A program made the translations under genes and the position numbers. Below the pieces are notes generated by a model. The model searched no databases. It saw only the letters and a program-made list of their open reading frames with translations, and was not told the origin of the DNA. A DNA stretch of 64,000 bases from Brevipalpus yothersi (taxonomy: Eukaryota > Arthropoda > Arachnida > Trombidiformes > Tenuipalpidae), in assembly GCA_003956705.1 (NCBI GenBank), contig QZCP01000046.1, forward strand, positions 223,605 through 287,604, read 5' to 3'. Positions 35,510 through 47,068 of the stretch are shown here, in pieces (the first letter of the stretch is position 1; each line of letters begins with the position of its first letter).

Positions 35510-37589
35510 CTAAATTGGCGCCGTTGATGGGGTGGATCCTCTGCCAGCAGAGAGTGATCCACCTCCTAATGAACCCTGTGTAGATCTTGGCGATGCGAAA
35601 GCTCCATTGGGATTGAGATTGAGTCCAAAAGCAGCTAATGGAATGGAGCTGATGGATGGAGGATTCCCTAATCTGGGAGATGGTTGTGGGAAATAATGAT
35701 TCGTATAACTTTCTGCAGAGCCATGAGAACCTCGCATCACTACCGGAGTTCCTTGTTGAGATACTGATGGTGATGGATTTGTATGGATGTGATGTCCCTT
35801 ATATGAATCAAGCGAGTGATGTGATAGTGTTCGAGAAGCATTCAATGAGCTAATTGTACTCATCTTTAGTTGAGCCATGTCTTCTAGACGAGTAATATTG
35901 CTCAACTCTTGATAGTTGGACACAACAACAAGAAATGCAAAAATGTTCAATAAGGTGAAGGTGAACCATATCAGTAGCATAATTTGGTGATAACCGAAGT
36001 ATAAATCGTTGGCTATTGACTGAAAAAGAGTCGCCAAAGTACGAATGACGATGAACAAGGCCATGGCGCGCAGCCACTGCTTGAACTCAATCTCCCGTTC
36101 TTTTTTCAACGCTGGCATCAATATTATAGATGCAACCAACAAATAGCAGGCAGCGAAGAATAAAATCACAGAGCAGATCATTAATGAGATTCGAACTGTT
36201 GATCGAGTGTTGGAGAACCAATATTCGATTGAATGATATGCCGAAACGATTCACGATTTTGAACGTGCAGTTGAGTAATCACCAGACAATAATTGCCAGT
36301 ACAGCCCAACCAATGTTGGTCAGAAGTGGGAGACGAAGAAAATGAAGAAAGAGAAGAAAAATTCGATGAGTCAAAGGGAAGCGAGAGTGGATTCCAAAAA
36401 TTGAATAAAAGAAAGTAATAAAGAAAAGTAAATTACGATGGACAAAGAAGAGGATTGTAAGGTGGAATGAAATGGGATGAATGTAAAGAGAAAGATGAGG
36501 AAAACGCGTGAGAGTGTAGTTTATGATGAGAGAATAGAAATAGATAGAGTAATCAGACGGACTCAAGTTCTTCTTCTTCTTCTTCTTCGTCTATTTTTGA
36601 ATGGAACGAAGGATCACTATCAATTGTCAGTCTGATTCATTTGATCGAATTCGATACTTAACTGTGCTCATTTCCACTGTATACGAAGAGGAAACTTATG
36701 CCAACACTTCGGAAATGTCGGGAACCGGGAGCTGCCTCTGCCAAACAGTAAGTGTCAAAGAAGGCCAATATAATTTGCAGTAAGCTTTCCACCTGGGAAC
36801 AAAAATGATGGGAAAGTTATACACAAAGTCCAATACAGTAGTAGTTGATATCCTCTACATGACCCAGAGAGTAATAATTACATGGGAAAAAGTCACGATC
36901 ACAACCACAGCACATAGATACTACACCCCGAAGAAAGTCATAAAAAAAATCATTCTGAAATTGCTAATTGGTGAGACATGAGCTACAAGTTGTTCATTTT
37001 TCTACCTCTCAGGTTGAAAGAAAGAAAAGTAGGTAAGAAAGAAAGAAGCTGAAGATGAATAAAAGGCTTGGTCACTTGTTAACTTAGGTAGCCTTTCACG
37101 CGCCTTACAGTGTAACGGATACACACATCAAGTCGAAACTTGATGCTCAAAGATGAGACAATCTAAGATAGACTTGTACACATTACTTAATGAGCTAGCA
37201 AAAAAGAGAGAGAGAGGTGAAGGTAAGATAATCTACTGAATGTTTGAAACTGATTATGTTTGTGGAGGTAAGAAAAACAAAGTGAGTGTATCAAAGAAAG
37301 TTGAGTGTGGAAAAAAAAGTAATAAGCTTATGTATCAAGGGAAACCTTGCTGTTCTCTGGCCTCATTTGAAATATATACAAATAAAGAACTTACCAGAGT
37401 GAATATTGCTGCAATATAGCTACCCTTTTGTAAATCTGTGAAAGCGGCATTATTGATTATGGGCCTTCTTTGCCACCATTTAGGCTTTAATTTACGAGAA
37501 CCTGGTAAACTATGTGTTATTGTAGCGCGTGAACGTGCTGATGCTATTGAGGTTGTTGATCTGCTTCCATAGATACTTGACGGAGCCAT
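35510..37589 (-). CDS. Four-span membrane protein, Pasiflora-like arthropod family
   Basis: Three exons on the minus strand, 37589-37395, 36792-36663 and 36195-35510, give 336 residues with matching phases (65 codons; 43 codons + 1 base; remainder). The N-terminus is basic/Ser-rich and contains HSLPGSRKLKPKWWQRR just before span 1. Spans lie in SYIAAIFTLVESLLQIILAF, ISLMICSVILFFAACYLLVA, FIVIRTLATLFQSIANDLYF and IMLLIWFTFTLLNIFAFLVV. A conserved-looking post-span segment follows (NYQELSNITRLEDMAQLKM), then a Ser/Gly/Pro-rich cytoplasmic tail. I read it as the insect tetraspan family that includes Pasiflora proteins of septate junctions and the glial barrier, but the exact member is uncertain. 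The two introns (467 and 602 bp) are long for this window and hold simple TCT repeats only. Confidence 0.65.
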
Positions 37590-40500
37590 TCCCCATTAAT
37601 TTCTTTAAATTTAACCAAATTCACGGAGATACACAATTTTCAAATTCGGATAAACAAATTAAATTTTTCGGACGGATCACTTCGATGGATGGAATCGTTT
37701 TCATCAACAACAAAAATCTTCCACTAAACAAACATACACTCACACACACACTTAACTTTGTTACCTCTCTGATTGTATCTTACTCAACTAAGGCTGGCCT
37801 CTAACCATCCATAGTTAGATCCGGCCGAAGATGATCTAATATCATATTCACTCGATTCAAATTTATTTTTTCTCAAACTAATCAATTCATATGAACACAT
37901 TAACCAATATAATAACAAAAAAAAGTATCACATTAAGTTTCACTTGTCAAAATGAAAATTTTTCATGACGCCCTTAATTAATCCATTATACAGATAACAG
38001 ATGGCACTTTACCTCTGTTGCACATGCGCGCATTGTATAAAGTTAAAGCTTCAATGAAGAATCTTCATGAGTTGGAAAATATTTTCAAGAATTTTCATTG
38101 ATTAAGTTTTTCCTATCTTACCGGAAGTGGGGGTTGAGGAACACCGTTGAGATGAAATTCATGGAGTATCATCATGATGGGGGGGATAGTTATCAAACTT
38201 TGATATTGTGGATATTTGGTTAGCATCACACACATGATAACTTTGATAACGTTGATTAAAGTGAATAAAACTTCGGGAAAAAATTCGATGAAGCTATTTT
38301 GTCAGATATCGAAGCTTTCTAATAGAAACAAACAAAATATTTAAGTAATTTTAATGGAATTATTTTCTCTGAGCTTAACAATCTTTAAGCGACGCGATCT
38401 ATCCTTAGTTGGAAATAGGAAAGAAAAAATTTCATTTTTTCCAACCCATGAAGGGAAATCACCTGACAAAACATTTGCCGGAAGATAATCAAGCAACGTG
38501 TAATTAAGATAAATGTATTGTTAATTGACAAGTTGAGTTGAAGTATAGAGCAATTTTTTCAATGAATTCACAAAGTAACCAAGAAATATAAATTAATTGA
38601 TATTCTGCGATATACTCTCTGGAATCTGGTGATTTATGTCAGGAGGCTTAACGTTTCAGTCAGGTGAAATTATTTCAATTTATTGATTTCAATCTCGGAT
38701 AGAAATCCCGTCTAATTCTTGTGAACTTCCTTTGGTGAAAAATTATCCCAAGTGTGTCAACTGTTTTGCACTATTTAGGTCCCATGATGTACTTGAGTCT
38801 CTGATTGCTTCCATGGCTGCTGTATTAGTGATCAAACTCATTGCTTCCAATCGTTTGAATCTCAGCCACAATTGACAAATCTTCTCCCACCGTCACCAGC
38901 TTTCAATGAAACAAGTGGGATCGAGTTGAAAGTTCTTGGGGGCATAAATTTCCATTTACCAGGTCGACTCTCACTCTAACCAAATTGATAGTGAGTAGCA
39001 TAATTTCCAGCTCTCAAAGATGTGGATCAAATGAGGCTGTGATACCTTGAGGAAAGATTAATCGACTTCAGCTCCAAATTCCATAGGAGAAAAATATAAG
39101 TAGGGAAATTCATTCATCCAATTTTGATGATTTTCCTTTTTTCTTATCGATTTTAAGCAAGATGACAAATAATCCTCTACCATTATTAGAGCTTGTACTT
39201 TTTCAGATTGGTGACAGGGACATCAAGAGTGATTTATATTCGAAACAGAAAGGGCACACAAACACACGCAATTGGCTCAAAATTTTTGGGTGCTCAAGAG
39301 ATAATTTTCGGTGATACATTCATTTCCACAAAACTTATTTGAAGCAAAATTTCTTCAGCTATAATAGGTCTCCATGTTCGATTATACGTGGTGGCAATAG
39401 GAGGTGCTTTCTTATCTCAAAGTGATTAGAGTATGAAATTTGCAAGAATAATAAGAGTGTTGAGAAATCTGTGGAGGTGAAAATGAATATCAGAATTCTC
39501 GATGATTCAATCAAAATCTGATGAATTTTACCTTAGAATGAATTCATTCCCATTGCTTTTTTGCCAATAGCAGGTAAGTTCTGATGGCTAAATTAATGTG
39601 GATCGAATAAGATTTACAAATTTTTTTGAGAAAGCATGAGTTTGGACAGGTGAAAAATTACAGTCTCTTCTTTTCTAATCAAATAAATCAAATTAATTCG
39701 ATAAAAAGATAAGTCTGTCACTTTGATTACACACTTTATACAGATAATTGTGCTTTTTCATTCCACATAAAGGCTCATGAGAGAGTCAAAGATTCATCCC
39801 ACAAGACAGGCTGAAAAATGGATGGATGAATCAGTATAAATACTCCGATTTTGACAAAAAATTGGAAAACAACAGGAGATAAAACCAAAATAGACAAACA
39901 CACAATGCACAGTAAAAGGGACACAGAATAAATACAGCCCATTGTTAATCTCTTAGATAATCAAAATTTCACCATGGAATATCATTTAGCATTGGATTCT
40001 AGTTGACACTGAACATTTCGGAAGCTGATATGATCTAATAATCGAGTTGACAGTAATTAAATATGAATCACATCTTATATTCGATCTATGGAATAGAATT
40101 TGAGAGGCTTCAGAACAAAAGATAGTGCTCACATTAATTCGAATTTCAATACATGAAAATAGTGCGCAGGAATTCTGATCGAATAAATATTCTGGACCAT
40201 TGCTCTTGAAACTCGACAACCAAAACAGAATTGTGAGAGCATGTTCATTCAATGTCCAAAAATTTTACTCTCTATTCTTACAATCTTTCTGAAAAAAACC
40301 AAGAATTCTACATTATTTTACAAAGATTTCCGGTTCTCAGATTTTAATGCATTCCCCTGGAAGTAACAAGAATGTGAAGTCCACATTCTTCTCATTCCAT
40401 TTCCAAGCGAAACTTGCTCACTTCATTCATTACATTCATCAGCAGCCTTGGTGAGCAGCAAATGTTTTCAAAACACTGAATGATGAAGATAAATTTTCAC

Positions 40501-40782
40501 CATGCTTTGACATACCTTTACTTTTATCTGTTCTCATTTCTCAGAAATTTGATTGTGTAAATTTTAATGTGATTTTTGTGCATATACAGTCTGATTTTGC
40601 TCTCTGTCCTGCAAAAGATCTGGATTAAGTCTATTCCGATTGTGATACGGAGAGTGTCCCAGAGATGCTGGAAAAGTTACCATTTGTTCTTCCTTGATTT
40701 GAGGGCAATGATAAAATCAAAGCTTGTTAATGTTATGTTTTGATTTTGATCATCTCGTAGAAGGCAATTAACAGAATCTGAC
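37590..40782. other. Intergenic region with a decayed glycosyltransferase fragment
   Basis: Apart from the pseudogene fragment at 38762-38960, I see AT-rich sequence with no supported exon over about 3 kb. It includes the promoter of the minus-strand tetraspan gene (left) and of the glycosyltransferase-like gene (right). Confidence 0.5.
38762..38960 (+). pseudogene. Decayed partial copy of the glycosyltransferase-like gene
   Basis: Matches 41136-41348 of the intact gene, for example gattgcttccatgg, attgcttccaatcgt, gaatctcag and ttgaaagttcttggg. A 4-base deletion near 38803 (ctgattgattgc versus ctgattgc) shifts the frame, further indels follow, and stops appear. Only the part just after the signal anchor is present; the catalytic region is not found downstream. 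It is a dead fragment from a local duplication. Confidence 0.8.
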
Positions 40783-42040
40783 ATGCCAAATAGACATAAA
40801 AATCGATGGCTGATATATTCTTCATTCGCGTTGTTGCTGATGTCATGTCTGGTGTTCACATATTGGCTGTCACTTTTTTCAAATACCGATGTAATTCCTT
40901 TGGCTAGTCGCTCAGGTGAGAGGGTGTAGATGTTTACCTTAATTCAATGTACCTTCAATGGAAGGCAGTTCAATAATTATTGATCTACATCAAGAAAAGA
41001 TACTCAGGACGTATTGAACTGACAATCAATAAAATGCTAAAAATCATCTGAGTTGAGCCTCTTGCATCATATTGTTTAAATTTTCAATGTCTACTTTCTA
41101 TCTTGTCCTTACAGATCGATCAAGTGCCACTCCATTCTGTTTTGCATTACTTTGGCGCCATGATATACCTGAATCTCTGATTGATTGCTTCCATGGTTGC
41201 TGCATTAGTGATTATGAACAAGAATCAAATCGAACCGATTGCTTCCAATCGTGTGAATCTCAGTCCACAAATATTCTTACATTGTCACCCGCTTCCAATG
41301 AAACAAATGGGACCGAATTGAAAGTTCTTGGGAGCATTAATTTTCATTTTGTTGCCATTTATTTACGTCCCCATCAAAGACGAAAACTTGTGATTACTTA
41401 TTCTCTATACGGCAATGACCAAAGATATTTTATCAATTTGGCTAGTGTTGTACGCACAGCTCAAAGAGTTTATCCTGAATGGATTCCGAGATTTTATGTG
41501 TCCATCGATATACCGCTTGGTATAATCAGGCAACTACTTTCGATGAAATGTGAAATCATTTTGACAATTATGAAACATCAACATCTGCCCAACAACTTCC
41601 ATGGTATGTTTTGGCGTTTTTTCGTTGCAAATGATGATTCAGTGGAACGATATCTTGTACGAGATGTCGACTCTTATGTTATCCAAAGAGAACGGGACGC
41701 TGTTTTGGATTGGATGAAGGAAGGAAAAATGTTCCATGTGATGAGAGATCATCGAGATCATAACATAGAGATAATGGGTGGCCTGTGGGGAGGTCTAGTC
41801 AATAAGAGCGTTTTCGATATCGTGAAAATCTACGATCAAGCTGTGGATTATCATCGGAAAGATGGTAAAATGCAAGATCAATACTTTTTACGTCAACATA
41901 TTTGGCCCATCGTAAAGCATCGTATGACATGCCATGCATCATTCTCTTACTATTATTTCGATAATGGACAATGTCGTCCTTTTCCCACTGAACGGGTAAA
42001 CAATGAATATGTTGGAAATTCTCATGCTCTTGGAGAATAA
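40783..42040 (+). CDS. Type II membrane glycosyltransferase-like protein
   Basis: Two exons, 40783-40915 and 41115-42040, are joined g|gtgagag ... ttacag|at in phase (44 codons + 1 base), giving 352 residues. Exon 1 supplies a short basic start and a signal anchor (RWLIYSSFALLLMSCLVFTYW), typical of Golgi transferases. A Cys-rich stem follows (CFHGCCISDYEQESNRTDCF). The catalytic-looking region contains LVITYSLYGNDQRYF, then FHGMFWRFFVANDD, the DxD-like RDVDSYVIQRERDAVLDW, FHVMRDHRDHNIEIMGGLWG, QDQYFLRQHIWP, and a C-terminal VGNSHALGE. RDxDS...ReRdAV...RDH...GGlWG is a pattern I associate with a family of putative nucleotide-sugar transferases scattered among invertebrates, algae and bacteria. 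Donor and acceptor are unknown. Confidence 0.75.
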
Positions 42041-44067
42041 ATTTGAGCTAGAAGTTTTTGAAATTAGAATCTTAGCATTGTCAAAAAAATATTCAATCCT
42101 GGCTGATAATTGAACTAAGCTAGTCATGAAATCAATTACTGATTAGTTAACCAATGCTTCCCGGGCTTTTCGTTATCTACAGGATCTCGACCGGATTTCA
42201 ATGAGCTTTATCTGATCTAGTAAAAAATCGGAGTCATTCATTTTGACTCATTCCATGGAAAGAGTTTGTCACTTTCCAACAGTTATGCAGATGATATCGG
42301 AAAAAGTTTTGCTTTTTACATTCAAAACTTTTTCGGAAATTACTGCCAGTATAAACTTCAGGGCAGGTATTGCAGTTTAGTCATTCTAATGTCGACAATT
42401 ATTTAGTGAAGATGAGATTAGAAATTGCACACTGTTGTGCAGATTATTCAGGAATCTTTCTCTCACATCTTCACTCGAGAAATCTTCTCCTCTGAGGTGA
42501 AATATTTATCGGAAAGCTTGAGAGTTTAATTTCATCCCTTGGATTTGAATCGAATGTGATTCTGACTTATACAACGTTTGTTTCTTGATCTTATAGTGCT
42601 TGAATCATCAAAATACTATCGAATCAGAAAGGTTCGTTGACAGGAAAAAATACCGATAACATCAACTTTCCAGCATCCGATCTCTGATGATTTCCTGGCC
42701 TAAGAGTTTCCATCATCAAAGACAGGATCTGTAAAGTGGAAAAAAATTTCAAACGATTTCCAAATCTGGATAATCTCTCCATAAAATGTTCAGAAAAATG
42801 ATGAGCATCTCGGATAGTTAATCTTGGCCTGTTTCGGAACTGTTATCAATCAGCGAAAGTATTACCAATTATCTTGTAAATCTCAAATATCTTTCGATGG
42901 AAAGAAAATTTTTCAGCAATTTGAGCTTGATTATTGCTCAATGTCAATGTTAAAGAGCATCTTTTATACAGCTATAACAATAGAATCAACTCTATTTATT
43001 AAGCCACGAAAGTGGATGTCTAGCGAGATCAAATGGGATCAGATGACAATTCATTATCGGCTTCATCAGATTTTGCTTGAGCTTAACTGCTAGATTAATT
43101 GACTATCTATCTTATCTCATTCATCTTGTGCAATCGATACCTTTTTCTCCGCCGGGCTATATCAGGGGTTTATTAACGATCATCGATGAAGGTCAAGTGA
43201 TTAGGAATGGAGATGGCCATTTGTGTGTTGTACCGAGAAGGAGAAAGTGAATCGGAGGATCGGATTAAAAACATAAAATGAAGGACCAGTTAAAATTAGA
43301 TGAGAGAAAACAAGCTAAATTATTTTTTTTTGTTGAAAAGCAATTCTTCTATATAGCTCTAAAAAAATACATAAGATTGATTTTCTTTGCAGTAAAGCTT
43401 CACTGACTGATGTTGTGTGCCAATAAGCTTCTGCGACGCTTCATCGAGCGATAGTTCTATTTACAAATTATTAGAAGCGGAAAAAGAAAAATTTAAGGAA
43501 AATTATACAGTAGAACAAGGACTCATATACATATATATTCTTTGAATATTTTCATAAATTTTCATTTTTTCTTATATTTTCGAACCTCTCGTCTGCTGTG
43601 TTGGATTTCCTTCAAGTAAACTTGTATGTGTTTGTGTGTGTTTGTTAGATTTGAAGCAATAAAGTTTTAGTTAATTAAAATTGTTATGGAGGAAAGTTAA
43701 AGAGAGAGAGAGAGAAGATTGATGAAAAACGATCGGATGAAGAGTTCAGAACGAGTGGATTACGATTAAATCAGATGATGATCAAATCGTAACTGATAGC
43801 AATACTTAAGGTTTGGGGGCGGTAACAACTGCAACAAATTTTGGCCACAGACCATTCAGTAGGCCATCTTTTGAGAGGGAACTTTTGTGTGTCACCCTTC
43901 TGAGAGTGTCAAATTTTCTGACTTGGCTCAATTCTTGTCTCTTCCGGTTCAAAGAAGAACGCTGTGATCGAATCGTTTTTCTTTTGGTCTCAGAGCTTTC
44001 TCTTTCCTTCTCTCTCCAATTTCTTTTTTGTTTATCTTCGAATATCAAGGAATGATGTAAATCAATG
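42041..44067. other. Convergent intergenic region between the glycosyltransferase-like gene and Mnt
   Basis: No exon supported. A hairpin (42300-42337) is visible; an AATAAA at about 43659-43664 on the plus strand and GA-rich runs near 43700 occur toward the Mnt 3' end. Frames at 42824-43093 (+) and 43806-44075 (-) lack domains; the latter partly overlaps the Mnt stop region. Confidence 0.5.
42300..42335. repeat. Short inverted repeat (hairpin)
   Basis: Arms gaaaaagttttg and caaaacttttt(c) are reverse complements over 11-12 bases with a ~11-base loop. It lies about 260 bases after the glycosyltransferase-like stop codon. Confidence 0.6.
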
Positions 44068-45213
44068 TTAGGCATGACATTGATTCAGCAAAGAAGATGG
44101 ACTCTTCATCGAACTGGATGAACCTGAAGTGGAGGTGGAATTATCTCCTCGAGCTTCATCCGCACACTCTGAAGCTGTAGTGGTTGTTTCATCATCATAA
44201 TATGAGTTGTCTGCTTCAAGTTCTACAATTACCTCTCCATCACTTTGATACTGATCACAATCTATACGCATCAGTGAGGAGGAGGTTGTAGGGGTGTTTA
44301 TGTTGACTGAGTTAGGTCCATTGTAAGAGGAGGCATTAACGGAGGTCCCCAATACCTTATCAGCAACTTCTTTCAGAATTTCATCTACATCAACACGATT
44401 CGGATCCAAATCTTGTCTTAGCTGAGTGATTGTATTCTCGTGACGCTGTTTGGTACGTGTCAAACGTGCTATCTCATTTTCGTGTTCACCTTCGATCCTC
44501 TTCAAACATTGAATATAACGAAGAGCACAATGGATAATGTTTATGTGAGAGGATTTCCTATCACGATATTCAGGCTGTGGTAACTCTTTTTTCAACTGTT
44601 CAAAGCAATCTCTCAGATGGGCTCGACGATTTTTTTCCGATGTCTTATGCGATTCTCGATGCCTACTGGATGCCAATGAATCTTTATCGGAATCATTATG
44701 ATTACCTCGTGAGCCTCCTCCTCGATAACCTTTGCCACTACTGTTCGAGCTTGATGACATGGCTCGTCCTCGATATGATGTGCCAGAGTGGTTGGAAGAA
44801 AGGCTTGAGGAAAGGGATGCTTGACTTGGTGATACGGATAGATTGGATAAACCAATTGGAATACCAGGTGTAATTATCATCATTCCGTTAGAACTGCTAC
44901 TGTTCGATGAAGAATTACCACCGCTTCCATTACCATTGTGACTTGACAGAGTAATCTTTTTTGTACTATTGTTTAAGGTGAAACTTAACGCTTTACCAGG
45001 AGCACTACTCGATGAGTAGGTATGAAATTGACAGCTAATGGGTAAATTTGGGTCAATCAGTAGATGACCACCACCAACCACCGGACTTTCTATGGTGGAG
45101 CCGGACGTATTTGAGGCAGGCATATTTGGATCACTGGTAATTATGAATGATGGGCTATTTTGCTCCACTTTATCCAGATATCGAGCCGCCTCGAGCAATG
45201 TTTCCAAGCTCAT
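44068..45213 (-). CDS. Mnt: Mnt, bHLH-leucine-zipper repressor of the Max network
   Basis: Single coding exon of 381 residues on the minus strand. The first residues MSLETLLEAARYLD form the Sin3-interacting domain (SID) typical of Mad and Mnt proteins. A long Ser/Gly/Asn-rich linker follows. The basic region and helix-loop-helix occupy about 187-239 (SHKTSEKNRRAHLRDCFEQL; the E-box-reading Glu193 and Arg pair are present), with helix 2 SSHINIIHCALRYIQCLKRI and a leucine-zipper-like heptad region to about 270. The C-terminus is acidic then Ser-rich. Mnt pairs with Max at CACGTG sites and recruits Sin3-HDAC to oppose Myc. The ALRYIQ/LKR signature fits Mnt better than Mxd or Mxi. The ~3 kb upstream is rich in GA repeats. 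Confidence 0.9.
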   Translation of the reverse strand: MSLETLLEAARYLDKVEQNSPSFIITSDPNMPASNTSGSTIESPVVGGGHLLIDPNLPISCQFHTYSSSSAPGKALSFTLNNSTKKITLSSHNGNGSGGNSSSNSSSSNGMMIITPGIPIGLSNLSVSPSQASLSSSLSSNHSGTSYRGRAMSSSSNSSGKGYRGGGSRGNHNDSDKDSLASSRHRESHKTSEKNRRAHLRDCFEQLKKELPQPEYRDRKSSHINIIHCALRYIQCLKRIEGEHENEIARLTRTKQRHENTITQLRQDLDPNRVDVDEILKEVADKVLGTSVNASSYNGPNSVNINTPTTSSSLMRIDCDQYQSDGEVIVELEADNSYYDDETTTTASECADEARGDNSTSTSGSSSSMKSPSSLLNQCHA

Positions 45214-45522
45214 CTTGAATTTTGGAGAAAAAATTGAATATATAGAGAAGATACAGTAGAAAGAGAGATTTGAATTTGAAGGAGAAGAAGAAAAACAAGA
45301 AACGTAAGCTGAACGTATCTCCTAAGTATCGGTCGTTCGATGGATTCTCAATCAAACTGTCAATCAAAAACACAAGTTATAGATTTTCTCATGTCCAAAT
45401 GTCCAACGTGTGTCCAAAACACTGTGTGATTTATTTTTTTCTCTCTCCTTCTTTCTTCTTCTCTGTAGGATGTTGCTTGGTGTGTATATTACTCAATAAT
45501 ATTGGTGACAATAGTAGTTAAC

Positions 45523-45564
45523 AGTAGTAGTAGTCGGTAGTACTAGTAGTAGTAGTAGTAGTAG
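45523..45564. repeat. (TAG)n trinucleotide microsatellite
   Basis: Imperfect then perfect TAG/AGT units upstream of Mnt, interrupted by tcggtagtac. Confidence 0.9.
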
Positions 45565-46059
45565 GAAGGTGATGAAGGTGGTTCGATATATCGGTGGGTA
45601 TTCGAAATCAGTTATACTGATTATAAAGTTTGACAATAAGCTGGCAATGGGGTACAGGTAACAATCAAAATAATAATAATAACAATGTCAATTGGTCGTG
45701 ATTATGAATTTGGTATCATGTAGTAGTGGTAATAGTAGATAGATATATTTATATATGTAACACATATACCACACATTTTTTTCTCATTTTGTGTTGAGGT
45801 CACTCGAGGTAGGGTTCTTCCTCTTCCTTTTTACCACTCTCTACTCTCTTTAACTCTCTGAATTTTTCAGCATAGAGAGAGAGAGATAGAGACAGAGAGA
45901 AAGAGAGAGAGTATGTGTAGATCACTAACTGCAACTTGATGGTGTATGTGTGTTGTGAACGTGTGTATATATTTGAGAGAGAGAGAGAGATAGAAACAGT
46001 TAGGTGTACTATTATTTGTGTACCTGATTGGCAGATCTGAAATCAGGTAGAATCAAAAT

Positions 46060-46066
46060 GGAGAGA

Positions 46067-46099
<33 letters not shown>

Positions 46100-46112
46100 T
46101 GAGAAAGATGAG
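46060..46112. repeat. (GA)n-rich microsatellite block
   Basis: Interrupted GA dinucleotides in a wider purine-rich region (45870-46730) on the plus strand; candidate GAGA-type promoter tract for Mnt (inference). Confidence 0.8.
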
Positions 46113-47012
46113 AGATGATGGAGATGATGAAAAGAGTTATATATTGAATCAGCAACAATAATCCATTTTACTGGATTTTGAGCAATTTTTCAAACATGAT
46201 TATGTATACATATTTCTTTTCATTTCATGCTGAAAATCGGTGTATGATGATAATGTTGGGCAGCTTGTATAATCACAATATTGGCAAATCTGACACATGA
46301 GAGAGACAGAGAGAGAGAGAGTATATATCAGCCACAAGTGTGTTTATGTCTCTCTCATACACATCAAGATGCAAAAAAAGAGAGTGAGAAAGAGAGAGGA
46401 AAAATCGCAAAAAAAACTCAAGTCCACGAGCGAAGGGAGAGACAGAAGAAAAAAAATTATTATATTTCTATCTCTCTCTTTTATTTTGATGGTTAATGAT
46501 GATGGTAATGATCACCACAACACCACTGATCGATCACTAAACGCGCACAGGGCACACACACAGAGAAACCAAAAGAGATCTGATTTACACCACACACATT
46601 CACTATGGTGTAAGTGTTCCACAGATAGATATATTATTTCAATAGCTCAGAAAATGAGAGAGAGAGAGAGAAAATGTGTGAAATAAACAGAAGAGAGAGA
46701 AAGAGAGAGAGAGAAGCAAGATTCTTGCACAATCTTCACTCGGCATGCAGCTTCACGTCACCAACATTCGGAACACACGAGTACAGGGATGTAATGATGC
46801 GCATTCCATCCCCTGTCTCTCTTCCTCCCTTCATCAAATGGCGCGATGTGTGATCTTGTGTGCGTGTGCCTGAAATTCTGACAATTGTGAATCCAAAATC
46901 TTGGCTCCGGATCTAATGTAAAATCTGGAACGTGGACACTGGAGTCATGGGCAAGATAATGAGAACCCACGTTGAACCGATATTAATGAGTGGATGGAAA
47001 ATTTTTCGATAT

Positions 47013-47015
<3 letters not shown>

Positions 47016-47064
<49 letters not shown>
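47016..47064. repeat. (CT)n microsatellite
   Basis: About 24 uninterrupted CT units between Mnt and MBTPS1; its translation on the minus strand gives a meaningless Arg-Glu repeat. Confidence 0.95.

Positions 47065-47068
<4 letters not shown>

Noticed and set aside
36279..36566. 95-codon minus-strand frame
   Set aside because: Lies wholly within intron 2 of the tetraspan gene; exon joining across it reproduces the expected protein without it.
43806..44075. 89-codon minus-strand frame at the Mnt 3' end
   Set aside because: Overlaps the Mnt stop region in another frame; no motif and no likely promoter.
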